Assembly (NCBI RefSeq): GCF_003325455.1
Contig: NZ_CP025198.1
Location: forward strand, 372,001-436,000
From: Acidipropionibacterium virtanenii
Lineage (GTDB): Bacteria > Actinomycetota > Actinomycetes > Propionibacteriales > Propionibacteriaceae
Direction of reading: 5' to 3'
Length of the DNA: 64,000 bases
A model generated the notes under the pieces. It was given only the letters and a program-made list of their open reading frames with translations. It did not search any database and had not been told where the DNA came from. Positions 35,954-44,711 of the stretch are shown piece after piece. How positions within the stretch are numbered: position 1 is the stretch's first letter; every line of letters starts with the position of its first letter. The position numbers and the translations under genes were made by a program.

Positions 35954-38900
35954 CTACTTCATCACCTCCCAGGGCCCCGAGGACACTCCGGGAACCTGGT
36001 TGCGGGTCCACCACTTCGCCCGGTAGGTGACGCCCCGGTAGGTCGCCACCTCTCCTGCGGTGAAGACCCTCGACGCCGTCCATGCGGCCACACCGTCGGA
36101 GTCGGCCTTCATCTCCTGCCACGCCCCGGTGGGCGAGCCGGGCTTCTGACCGCGGGTCCACCAGCCGGCCTGCCAGGTCGAGCCGTCGAAGGCCACGACA
36201 TCGCCGACGTCGTAGGTCGCACGGGCGGACCACGCCGCGGGCCTGCCGAGGGTGATCCGCACCTCCGTGGTGCCCTTGGGCACCCGGACCCGGCCGCCGG
36301 CCTGGTCGATGCCGGCCAGCGCCGACCCGGCCCCCAGCAGTCGCACCTTGGAGATGTTGCCGCGCGCCGCGGCCAGCTCGATGCTGGTCGCCGAGACCTT
36401 GGCCCGGTCTCCGGTGAGCCTCACCGTCACCGTCTTCCCCGACGTCGTCATCGAGTAGCCGATGCGCCCGCCATTGCTGACCGGGAAATTCGACACCGCC
36501 ACCTTCTTACCGGCGGCCACCCATTCGGAGGGGACGCCGCGCCCCAGGATCACCGAGCCGTCGGACTTCAACGAGATCAGCGCATCCCACAGCACATTGG
36601 AGCCCATCGCCTGACCCCACATGTGCTGGTTCGAGCCGCCGCCCCCGGAGGCGTGACTGATATTCCACGGGGAGGTGTCACTGGGATAGTTCACGCCCTC
36701 CCACCAGCCGAAGGGGCCCGACTGGGAGTGGTCGATCATGAACTGGTAGGCCTTGATGCCGATGTCGCGGTATTTCTCCCCGCGCAGCGCCGCCGACCCG
36801 TATCCGGCGTTGTAGGCGCTGGAGTAGTAGCCGTGCGGGTAGCCGCCGAAGTTGTACGGGGAGTCGGAGACGTCCTTGCGGCGCTCGATCCCGTAGGCGT
36901 AGGTCTGGTCGATCTGGGTGAGCATGCTGCTGGCCTGCGGCATGCCGTACAGATAGGAGCCCCAGCCCCACCCGCCGAACAGGAACATCGACGCCCAGTT
37001 GGCGTCGCGGGGATCCTTGCGAGGGCCCTCCTCATTGGCCTGGTCGACGGCCATCGGGATGTAGGTGAGGTTCTTGGCTGTCTGGGTCGCGGTGATCTTC
37101 GCGGTGACGGCCTTGAGCAGGGAGTCGTACTCGGCCTTCGCCCAGTCCGCCTCGGCAGTCTGGCCCAGCGTCGTGGCGACGTACCGATATGTCGACAGGC
37201 CGTACAGCGCCGACCAGTTGTCGACCGTCCAGTGGCCGTTCGAGTCGATGGCGTTGGTGATCTTCATGACGCCGGCGCCGCCGTCCTCGCGGTCGGCGGC
37301 GATGGTGCGGGTGTTCTCCTTGATGGTGTCGAAGTGCTGCTTCACGAAGGTCGCGTCGCCGGTGCGCTGCAGGTAGATAGCGAAGGGGGCGGAGTACTTC
37401 CACTTCGCGTCCTGGTACTGCAACTGGGCCGGCAGGGTGGCCAGGTAGTCCTTGGCGTAGGTGAAATCGCCCATGGTGAGCAGGGTCGAGACGATCCCGA
37501 TCGTGTCGTGGTCGTACATCCTGTCGTACCCGTTCTCGCCGACGTGCAGCTGCTTCTGGCCGTCGACATCATCGCGGATGATAAGGGTGTAGATGTATCC
37601 GGCCTTGTAGGCGTCGATGAGCCGCTTGTCGGGCAGGGCGGTGATCTGCGCGATCCCGGACACCCGCTTGTTCCAGTAGCTGCGCATGTGCCGGTAGTGG
37701 GTGTCGAAGGAGCCCAGGGCGGCGATCTTCTCGTCGGAGGGCCAGGCGTAGGAGCCGCCGAAGCGGTCGGCCCCCACCGCGTAGTCGCGGGTGACGGTGG
37801 CGCCTGGTGCGACGGTGGTCTGCGTGATCGACGCGGTGAGCCCGATCAGCTTCCTGGAGACCTTCGGCAGCGCGACGGCTGTGGAGTTGCCGTTGCGCAC
37901 GGTCATCCGCGAGTAGGCGATCTCGAACCGGTTCCCGTCGACGGTGGCCTCGTCGGAGAAGCTCTGGACGGTGATGTCCAGGCCGTTCTTGGAGTACTCG
38001 GAGATGAAGGAGGGCAGGTAGCCCTCGGCGTTGTACCACTTGATCTTGCCGGGAATATCCGGCACCCCGAAGGTGATCATCGTGTTGCTCTGGTCGCGCA
38101 GCCGGTAGGAGCCGTCGATGAAGGCGATGGGGGCGTTCTTGTCGCCCTCCCAGCCGAAGGAGCTGGTGAGCCCGGCATTGCTGTTGAAGGTGTACTGGGC
38201 GTCCCCGGCTCCGTTCTGCGCGGCGACGAAGGCCGCCGAGAGGCGCGTCCAGGCCGTCGCGACGGCCTCGGCCGAACCGTTCTGGGCGGCCTTGGCGGCG
38301 GCCAGCTCGGTGTCCAGCTGGGTGCCGGTGAAGTCGTCGGTGCCCTCGACGTCGGAATCGCCGACCTGGGCGATGAGCCGGGTCAGATCGGCGGACCCGT
38401 CGGTGTTCGACAGCGCGGCGCCCGCCAGGGTGACGTTGCCGCTGGTCCTGTTCAGTTGGGCCGAGACGGTGGCCGCCGAACCGGCGGGGATGTGCACCGT
38501 GTACAGCTTCGTCACTGATCCCGACGTCGTCGACAGGGTGGTCGCCGCGGCCGGGCCTTCGCCCAGATCGACGGACACTGTCGCCGAGGACTGGTAGACG
38601 CCTGCCACGAACTGCAGGGTGCGGGCCTTGGACGCCGCGACCGACAGGTTCCAGCCCCAGGGCTTGGTGACGTCGGAGTCGCGGGTCTTGAAGTAGGCGC
38701 CCGCCTGGGTGCCGGACTGGGAAGTGGTAGGCGTCCCGTTCGACCACGACCAGGTCACCGGATTGTCGGACTGCTTGTTGATCGTGCCGTCGGCGTCGCG
38801 CTTGGAGAACTGCAGCGAGCCGTCGCCGTCGGCCGAGCGATTGACTGTCGCCCCGCTCAGGTGCAGCCAGTCGACGGTGCCCTCCTTGGTGAGGTTCATC

Positions 38901-39646
38901 GTCGAGGGGGTCTGCGCGAACGCCACGGCGGGGGAGACGACGTCGTCGGCCAGGGTGGCGGCCATCAGTGAGACGTTGCCGGCCTGGTTGTACGTCCTGG
39001 TCAGCTTCGAGGTGATGGTGGCGCCCTGACCGGCGGCGATGGTCACCGTGTACCGCTTCACCAGGGCGCTGCCCTGGGTGGAGAGCTTCTTGGTGTAGAT
39101 GGGATCGGAGGATGCCGTACTCGCCACGGTGAACGTCGAGTCGGCCTGCCAGCCGCCCGTCACCACCGTCAGCCGTCGCGTCTGCTGCGCGGGGGCCACG
39201 GTGAGGGTGTAGCCGACCTTCTGGGAGGAGACGTCGCCGGCCGGCAGACTCTGGTTGTTGTAGACGGCGCCGTCGGTGGCGCCGGTCTTCGAGGATGTGC
39301 TCGTGCCGTCGCTCCAGGACATCCGCACCGGGGAGTCGGTCAGTGTGGCTACCCTGAGCGAGGCGTCGAGGGCCTTCAGTCCGAGTGCGTGGTCGTCGGT
39401 CTTCTTCTGCTCGACGCCCGAACCGGTGGGATGCAGCCAGTCGATGCCGCCCTCCCCGGTCAGATCCATCGGTCCCGCGGCGCCGGCCCCCGGGGCCAGG
39501 GTCTCCGCGCCGACCACCGGCGTGCTGGACTGCGTGGTGGGGGCGGCCGAGGCCGCAGGCGCGGCCGCCAGTGCCGTGCCCACCATCGCCACGGCTGTGG
39601 CGGTCGAGAGCAGGCGGCGCGTTCGCGCCGATCGTTGAGATCTCAT
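35954..39646 (-). CDS. Secreted multidomain carbohydrate-active enzyme candidate with two CBM5/12 modules
   Basis: 1230 residues. A signal peptide (residues 1-35, ending ASAA) is followed by two related beta-rich repeats of about 165 residues, each opening with a version of LTGEGGIDWLH and closing with a YTVTIAAGQGATIT-like strand. The middle (about 560-1000) looks like an alpha/alpha-barrel glycosidase (HYRHMRSYW, YDHDTIGIVSTLL, FGGWGWGSYLY, GGGGSNQHMWGQAM). The C-terminus has two CBM5/12 modules, about 1138-1180 and 1188-1230, each with a WWT core (YRAKWWTRNQVPG). I could not place the catalytic domain in a numbered GH family, and its catalytic residues are unknown. The start at 39646 has AGAGAGGA upstream. 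It is divergent from a sugar importer, suggesting that released oligosaccharides are imported. Confidence 0.8.
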   Translation of the reverse strand: MRSQRSARTRRLLSTATAVAMVGTALAAAPAASAAPTTQSSTPVVGAETLAPGAGAAGPMDLTGEGGIDWLHPTGSGVEQKKTDDHALGLKALDASLRVATLTDSPVRMSWSDGTSTSSKTGATDGAVYNNQSLPAGDVSSQKVGYTLTVAPAQQTRRLTVVTGGWQADSTFTVASTASSDPIYTKKLSTQGSALVKRYTVTIAAGQGATITSKLTRTYNQAGNVSLMAATLADDVVSPAVAFAQTPSTMNLTKEGTVDWLHLSGATVNRSADGDGSLQFSKRDADGTINKQSDNPVTWSWSNGTPTTSQSGTQAGAYFKTRDSDVTKPWGWNLSVAASKARTLQFVAGVYQSSATVSVDLGEGPAAATTLSTTSGSVTKLYTVHIPAGSAATVSAQLNRTSGNVTLAGAALSNTDGSADLTRLIAQVGDSDVEGTDDFTGTQLDTELAAAKAAQNGSAEAVATAWTRLSAAFVAAQNGAGDAQYTFNSNAGLTSSFGWEGDKNAPIAFIDGSYRLRDQSNTMITFGVPDIPGKIKWYNAEGYLPSFISEYSKNGLDITVQSFSDEATVDGNRFEIAYSRMTVRNGNSTAVALPKVSRKLIGLTASITQTTVAPGATVTRDYAVGADRFGGSYAWPSDEKIAALGSFDTHYRHMRSYWNKRVSGIAQITALPDKRLIDAYKAGYIYTLIIRDDVDGQKQLHVGENGYDRMYDHDTIGIVSTLLTMGDFTYAKDYLATLPAQLQYQDAKWKYSAPFAIYLQRTGDATFVKQHFDTIKENTRTIAADREDGGAGVMKITNAIDSNGHWTVDNWSALYGLSTYRYVATTLGQTAEADWAKAEYDSLLKAVTAKITATQTAKNLTYIPMAVDQANEEGPRKDPRDANWASMFLFGGWGWGSYLYGMPQASSMLTQIDQTYAYGIERRKDVSDSPYNFGGYPHGYYSSAYNAGYGSAALRGEKYRDIGIKAYQFMIDHSQSGPFGWWEGVNYPSDTSPWNISHASGGGGSNQHMWGQAMGSNVLWDALISLKSDGSVILGRGVPSEWVAAGKKVAVSNFPVSNGGRIGYSMTTSGKTVTVRLTGDRAKVSATSIELAAARGNISKVRLLGAGSALAGIDQAGGRVRVPKGTTEVRITLGRPAAWSARATYDVGDVVAFDGSTWQAGWWTRGQKPGSPTGAWQEMKADSDGVAAWTASRVFTAGEVATYRGVTYRAKWWTRNQVPGVSSGPWEVMK

Positions 39647-40009
39647 CGGTGTCCTCTCTGTGATGTCAGATGGAGGCAACCCCTCCGTGTCGCTTCGCTC
39701 CTGCCTCCCCGAACAGATCGGGCAGGCACTGGCTCTCGGCAACCCCTCGCTTCTCCCCTCGAACGTGTCGAGCCATGGGGGCGTGTCCTCAGCCGGGGGG
39801 ACATCCCCGAGTCGCCGTCGACATCTGTGTCCCGCCTCGGTGCGGATGTGGTGGTGCTCCACGAATGTGCGACACAAGTTACCGGCTTGTACCGGTACAA
39901 GCAAGAGGTTCGGAACTGCTAGCATGTCGTCCACGGGGCGGTGCCGACCCGGCGTCGAGTGTGGCATCGACTCACTGAGTGCCCAGTTCCATTCGAGGGA
40001 GAATGCGTC
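39647..40009. promoter_or_regulatory. Divergent regulatory region, secreted enzyme / tandem binding-protein operon
   Basis: 363 bases with no gene. The key element is the perfect palindrome CTTGTACCGGTACAAG at 39886-39901, with an extra partial copy (ACAAGTTACCGG) just upstream at 39874. A TAGCAT -10-like hexamer lies at 39920. The stretch between 39660 and 39850 shows short similar phrases but nothing I can name. Confidence 0.6.
39886..39901. promoter_or_regulatory. Perfect LacI-type operator
   Basis: CTTGTACCGGTACAAG, 16 bases with exact dyad symmetry and a central CG. It lies 109 bases before the first binding-protein gene and 240 bases before the divergent enzyme gene. The LacI regulator at 34780 is the nearest candidate to bind it. 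Confidence 0.7.
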
Positions 40010-41320
40010 ATGTCAGTTTCACGTCGTGGATTTCTTGCCGGGCTAGGCGGCCTCGGCACCGCAGCATTGCTGAGCGCCTGCGGATCTGATTCATCCGGCT
40101 CGTCCTCGTCATCGGCCGGCGGTGGTGCGAGCGGCAGCTTCACCGGAAAGGGCCCCATCACATTCGCGATCGGGAAGGACACCACCGGCAAACTCCAGGA
40201 GATCCTGGACGGTTGGAACAAGGCCCATCCGAGTGAGAAGGCGACCCTCAAGGAACTCTCGGAGAGTTCCGATGACCAGCGCGCCGCGATGATCCAGAAC
40301 TTCCAGGTGAAGTCGGACGCCTACTCGGTGGTCGCGATGGATCCGATCTGGGTCTCCGAGTTCGCCTCCCAGCAGTGGGTCCAGGCGCTGCCCTCCGGCA
40401 CCGACACCTCCAAGCTGCTCAAGTCCAGCGTCGACAGCGCGACCTACTTCAAGAAGCTCTACGGCATCCCCTTCAACACCAACGGCGAGCTCCTCTACTA
40501 CCGCAAGGACCTTCTGAAGGCCGCCGGGGTCGGCGTCCCGAAGACCTGGGCCGAGATGTGGGCGGCCTGGGACAAGGTGAAGGGCACCGCCGCGGCCAAG
40601 GGGATGACGGCCTACGCCGGTCAGCTGTCCAAGTACGAGGGCCTCACGGTGAACTTCACTCAGGCCGTGCTCTCGGCCGGGGGCACTCTCTTCAACGAGG
40701 AGGGCAAGCCCACCGCGACCAGTGACGGGGCCAAGGCCGGCCTCCAGGCCCTGGTCGACGGCTTCACCAAGGGCTACATCGGCAAGCCGAACCTCACCTA
40801 CAAGGAGGAGGAGTCCCGCCAGGCCTTCCAGGACGGCAAGGTCATGTTCCTGGTCAACTGGCCCTACGTCTACGCCAAGGCCGCCGCCACCGACGGCTCC
40901 TCGAAGGTGGCCGGCAAGTTCGACGTCGCCCCGGTCCCCGGCATCGGGTCGGGCACCGGCACCACGGTGCTCGGCGGATGGAACCTCGGCGTCTCCTCCT
41001 TCGCCAAGAACAAGGCCTCGGCCCTGGCCTTCGCCAAGTACATGGCCACCGAGGACGTGCAGAAGGCCTGGACGCTGGCCAGCAGCCAGGCGCCGGTGGC
41101 CACCTCGCTGTACTCCGATGCCGAGGTCATCAAGGCCTACCCGTACACCGAGACCCTCAAGAAGGCCCTCGACAATGCCGGCACCCGGCCGAAGGTGCAC
41201 AACTACGGCGACGTGACGCTGGCGATCCAGAACGCCGTCTACCCCGCTCTGAGCGGTGGCACCGGCGTCGACGACACCCTGAAGTCGCTGCAGACCAAAC
41301 TCGAGGCCCTGGCCAAGTAA
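40010..41320 (+). CDS. Sugar ABC transporter substrate-binding lipoprotein, tandem copy A
   Basis: 436 residues. The leader SRRGFLAGLGGLGTAALLSAC combines a twin-arginine motif with lipobox LSAC, followed by a Ser/Gly linker. The family 1 binding-protein body includes YGIPFNTNGELLYYRKDLL and YKEEESRQAFQDGKVMF. ATG 40010 follows AGGGAG. It is closely similar to the next gene, sharing about three quarters of residues by eye and one 92-base identical DNA block. It precedes two permease genes that it presumably serves. Confidence 0.92.
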   Translation: MSVSRRGFLAGLGGLGTAALLSACGSDSSGSSSSSAGGGASGSFTGKGPITFAIGKDTTGKLQEILDGWNKAHPSEKATLKELSESSDDQRAAMIQNFQVKSDAYSVVAMDPIWVSEFASQQWVQALPSGTDTSKLLKSSVDSATYFKKLYGIPFNTNGELLYYRKDLLKAAGVGVPKTWAEMWAAWDKVKGTAAAKGMTAYAGQLSKYEGLTVNFTQAVLSAGGTLFNEEGKPTATSDGAKAGLQALVDGFTKGYIGKPNLTYKEEESRQAFQDGKVMFLVNWPYVYAKAAATDGSSKVAGKFDVAPVPGIGSGTGTTVLGGWNLGVSSFAKNKASALAFAKYMATEDVQKAWTLASSQAPVATSLYSDAEVIKAYPYTETLKKALDNAGTRPKVHNYGDVTLAIQNAVYPALSGGTGVDDTLKSLQTKLEALAK

Positions 41321-41361
41321 TATCTGGTCGCCAGGCCGACGCGTTCGAAGGAGAGCACGCC

Positions 41362-42669
41362 ATGAAAGTATCTCGACGTGGATTCATCTCAGCGGTGGGA
41401 GGCCTCAGTGCTGCCGCGCTGTTGGGCGCATGCGGTTCCGAGTCCGGTTCCGGCTCCACCGGTTCATCGGCCTCATCCGCCGGCGATTTCACCGAGAAAG
41501 GGCCCGTCACCTTCGCGATGGGCAAGGACACCACGGGAAAACTCCAGACCCTCATCGACGGCTGGAACAAGTCCCACCCGAAGGAGAAGGCGACGCTGAC
41601 CGAGCTGTCGGAGAGCGCCGACGATCAGCGGGCGTCCATGATCCGCAACTTCCAGGTGAAGTCGGACGCCTACACCGTCGTCGCCGTCGATCCGATCTGG
41701 ACCGCCGAGTTCGCCGCCCAGCAGTGGATACTGCCGCTGCCCGAGAACACGGACACGGCGATGTACCTCAAGTCCAGCGTCGACAGCGCGACCTACTTCA
41801 AGAAGGTCTACGGCATCCCCTTCGTCACCAACGGACAGATGCTCTTCTACCGCAAGGACATCCTGGACGCCGCCGGCGTCGGCGTCCCGAAGACCTGGGC
41901 CGAGATGTGGGCGGCCTGGGACAAGGTGAAGGGCACCGCCGCGGCCAAGGGGATGACGGCCTACGCCGGCCAGTTCGCCAAGTACGAGGGCCTGACGGTC
42001 AACTTCGCGGCCGCGGTCGCCTCGGCGGGGGGCACCCTCTTCAACGAGGAGGGCAAGCCCACCGCGACCAGCGACGGGGCCAAGGCCGGCCTCCAGGCGA
42101 TGATCGACGGCTTCGCCAAGGGCTACATCGGCAAGCAGGCGCTGACCTACAAGGAGGAGGAGTCGCGCCAGGCCTTCCAGGACGGCAAGCTGCTCTTCCT
42201 CACGAACTGGCCCTATGTGTGGGCGAAGTTCTCCCAGAGCGACGGGTCGTCGAAGGTGGCCGGCAAGTTCGGCGTCGCTCCCATGCCGGGTATCGGCTCG
42301 GGCACCGGTACCACCGTGCTCGGCGGCTACAACCTGGGGATCTCCTCCTTCGCCAAGAACAAGGGCTCGGCCCTGGCCTTCGCCCAGTACATGGCCACCG
42401 AGCCGGTGCAGAAGGCCTGGGCGATCTCGGGGTCCCGCGCTCCGGCGCTCGCCTCCCTCTACGACGACGCCGAACTCATCAAGGCGATGCCATACACGCC
42501 GACGCTCAAGAAGACTCTGGAGAGCGGCACCACCCGCCCCAAGGTGCACAACTACGGCGATGTCACACTGGCGATCCAGAACGCCGTCTACCCCGCCCTG
42601 GGTGGGAAGGGTGATGCCGGGGCGACCCTGAAGTCCCTGCAGACGAAGCTGGAGGCGCTGTCGAAATGA
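41362..42669 (+). CDS. Sugar ABC transporter substrate-binding lipoprotein, tandem copy B
   Basis: 435 residues, paralogue of the gene just upstream. It has the same leader plan (SRRGFISAVGG, lipobox LGAC). Differences from copy A cluster in the signal and linker, in the region IWTAEFAAQQWILPLPENTD, and around the ligand-facing loops (GIPFVTNGQMLFY versus GIPFNTNGELLYY; NWPYVWAKFSQSD versus NWPYVYAKAAATD). That suggests related but not identical ligands. The start is ATG 41362 behind AAGGAGAG, and the stop overlaps the permease start (ATGA). Both copies look intact. Confidence 0.92.
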   Translation: MKVSRRGFISAVGGLSAAALLGACGSESGSGSTGSSASSAGDFTEKGPVTFAMGKDTTGKLQTLIDGWNKSHPKEKATLTELSESADDQRASMIRNFQVKSDAYTVVAVDPIWTAEFAAQQWILPLPENTDTAMYLKSSVDSATYFKKVYGIPFVTNGQMLFYRKDILDAAGVGVPKTWAEMWAAWDKVKGTAAAKGMTAYAGQFAKYEGLTVNFAAAVASAGGTLFNEEGKPTATSDGAKAGLQAMIDGFAKGYIGKQALTYKEEESRQAFQDGKLLFLTNWPYVWAKFSQSDGSSKVAGKFGVAPMPGIGSGTGTTVLGGYNLGISSFAKNKGSALAFAQYMATEPVQKAWAISGSRAPALASLYDDAELIKAMPYTPTLKKTLESGTTRPKVHNYGDVTLAIQNAVYPALGGKGDAGATLKSLQTKLEALSK

Positions 42670-43718
42670 GTCGGCAGAAGATCTCGGCCGAGTCCCGCAA
42701 GGAGGAGCGATTCGCGTATCTGCTCCTGCTGCCGACGTTCATCGTGCTGGCCCTGGTGGTCGGATTCCCGCTGGTGCTGTCGTTGTGGCAGTCCTTCTTC
42801 AAGACCGGTTCGGGGATCAATCCGGAGACGGGGCTGGTGGAGAAGGGCGACACCTTCGTCGGACTGGAGAACTACTCGGCGGTGTTCTCCAACCCGGACG
42901 CCTCGCAGCAGTTCTGGAACGCTTTCGGTAACACCACCCTGCTGACCGTGGTCGGCGTCCTCGTCGAGACCGTGCTGGGCGTCATCATGGCGCTCATCAT
43001 GGTGCGCGGGATGCGCGGGCTGGGTTGGGTGCGGGCCGGAATCCTGGTGCCCTGGGCCATCCCGACCATTGTCTCGGCGCTGATGTGGAAGTTGATCTTC
43101 AACGCCGACGGCATCTTCAACAGGCTGATCGGGCATCAGGTGCTGTGGACCACTGAGGGCTGGCAGGCCAAGGTGGCGATTCTGATCGCCGACATCTGGA
43201 AGACCGCTCCCTATATCGGTCTGCTCACCCTGGCCGGGCTGCAGACCATCGACACCCAGGTCTACGAGGCCGCGAAGGTCGACGGCGCCAGTCCGTGGAA
43301 GACGTTCTGGCGGATCACCCTGCCGCTGGTGCGGCCGGTGCTCGTGGTGGCGGTGCTGTTCCGCACCCTGGACGCCATGAGGATGTTCGACCTGCCCTAC
43401 GGTCTGCTGGGGATGCTTGATTCGGGTAAGACGTTGTCGATGCTGTCCTGGTACGAGGCCGGTCAGTCGCGGTACGGGGAGGCGGCGGCGTACTCGCTGT
43501 ACCTGTTCGCCTACATCTGCCTGGCCGTCTTCGTCTTCGTGAAGGTGCTGGGGGCCGACATCATGGGCGACCAGAATCCCGACAAGAAGAGGAAGAAGAA
43601 GCGCGGCGGCGGTGGCGAGGCGGGTTCGGCGTCCTCGAGCGGCCCGGCGGTCATCAGTGCGGCCGGTTCGGCAGCGTCTGCTGAGGCGGCGCCTCGGCGT
43701 GCAGGAGGTGTGGCATGA
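42666..43718 (+). CDS. Sugar ABC transporter permease, MalF type (tandem binding-protein locus)
   Basis: 350 residues. Membrane helix 1 is at about residues 14-34 and the EAA loop is EAAKVDGASPWKTFWRITLP. It has an unusual C-terminal extension of about 45 residues: a lysine/arginine cluster (DKKRKKKRGGGG) then an Ala/Ser/Gly-rich tail, absent from the other three MalF-like proteins here. The tail should be cytoplasmic. It overlaps the binding-protein stop by four bases, and the next permease start overlaps its own stop. Confidence 0.92.
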   Translation: MSRQKISAESRKEERFAYLLLLPTFIVLALVVGFPLVLSLWQSFFKTGSGINPETGLVEKGDTFVGLENYSAVFSNPDASQQFWNAFGNTTLLTVVGVLVETVLGVIMALIMVRGMRGLGWVRAGILVPWAIPTIVSALMWKLIFNADGIFNRLIGHQVLWTTEGWQAKVAILIADIWKTAPYIGLLTLAGLQTIDTQVYEAAKVDGASPWKTFWRITLPLVRPVLVVAVLFRTLDAMRMFDLPYGLLGMLDSGKTLSMLSWYEAGQSRYGEAAAYSLYLFAYICLAVFVFVKVLGADIMGDQNPDKKRKKKRGGGGEAGSASSSGPAVISAAGSAASAEAAPRRAGGVA

Positions 43719-44626
43719 GCACGGTTGAGTCCACGGTCAGCGCGGAGGAGATCGAGCAGCTCCGCCATCGTCGCCTCAAGCCCACCGAGCAGGTGACCAG
43801 GGTGTTGACGATCGTCGGCGTCCTGCTGATCATCGTCTACTGCCTGGCCCCCTTCTACTGGATGATCGTCTCGGCGCTGAGGCTGCCGTCGATGGGGCTG
43901 AGTACGAATTTCATCCCGAGCCCCGTCAGTTTCGACAACTTCAAGGCGGTGTTCTCGGGGCAGAACCATTTCGGGAGGTCGCTGGTCAATTCGCTGATCG
44001 TCGCGGGGATCACCACGGTCCTGGTGCTGGTCATCGGCACTGTGGCCGCTTATGCGATGGCTCGGTTGAAGTTCCGCGGGAAATCGTTTGTGCTGTTCCT
44101 CATCATCTCCACCTCGATGTTCCCGGTGGTGACGCTCATCGTTCCGCTGCTGAGACTGTTCACTGGCGGGTACGCGTTCTTCCCGGTGAACTGGATCAAC
44201 AGCTATCAGGCGATGATTCTGCCGTCGATCAGCTTCGCGCTGCCGTTGGCGGTGTGGACGTTGAACGCCTATTTCCGCCAGCTTCCCCATGAGCTGGAGG
44301 AGTCGGCGATGGTGGACGGGGCCACCCGCAGTCAGGCGTTCCGCAAGGTGATCCTTCCGCTGGCCGCTCCGGGTGTCTTCACCACTGCGATCATCACCTT
44401 CATCGCGGCGTGGAACGAGTTCCTCATCGCCCTGACGATGGTCAACGACGACACGCACATGACCGCGAACGTGGCCATCTCGAAATTCACCGGCGTCTCC
44501 GGCTATGACACTCCCTACGGGACGATCATGGCGGCCGGCGTCATCGTGACGGTGCCGCTGCTGATCGTGGTGCTCATCTTCCAGCGCCGGATCGTCGGCG
44601 GGCTGGCCGCCGGATCTCTCAAGTAG
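43715..44626 (+). CDS. Sugar ABC transporter permease, MalG type (tandem binding-protein locus)
   Basis: 303 residues. A polar N-terminus of about 28 residues is followed by helix 1 (VLTIVGVLLIIVYCLAPFYW). The EAA loop is EESAMVDGATRSQAFRKVILP and the C-terminus is RRIVGGLAAGSLK. The ATGA overlap with the preceding permease marks coupling. It is the last gene of this operon, which ends in a long palindrome. No ATPase is encoded. Confidence 0.92.
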   Translation: MSTVESTVSAEEIEQLRHRRLKPTEQVTRVLTIVGVLLIIVYCLAPFYWMIVSALRLPSMGLSTNFIPSPVSFDNFKAVFSGQNHFGRSLVNSLIVAGITTVLVLVIGTVAAYAMARLKFRGKSFVLFLIISTSMFPVVTLIVPLLRLFTGGYAFFPVNWINSYQAMILPSISFALPLAVWTLNAYFRQLPHELEESAMVDGATRSQAFRKVILPLAAPGVFTTAIITFIAAWNEFLIALTMVNDDTHMTANVAISKFTGVSGYDTPYGTIMAAGVIVTVPLLIVVLIFQRRIVGGLAAGSLK

Positions 44627-44645
44627 TCCCGGGGAACTGTCTCCC

Positions 44646-44711
44646 GGATTTTCCATTCAGCGAGGGTTCTCGGCCCGATCGGGCCGAGAACCCTCGCTGA
44701 GCGGGAAATCC
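44646..44711. repeat. Long palindrome (TTCCCGCTCAACG family, copy 3)
   Basis: 66-base inverted repeat centred on CCCGATCGGG, 19 bases after the permease stop. The arms are 33 bases with three mismatches. The right arm ends CTGAGCGGGAAATCC, close to copies 1 and 2. Likely terminator function. Confidence 0.75.

Noticed and set aside
35780-38518. 912-codon plus-strand frame opposite the secreted enzyme
   Set aside because: It runs antisense through the LacI start and the enzyme gene. The composition is shadow-like, and the minus-strand product has a signal peptide and CBM modules.
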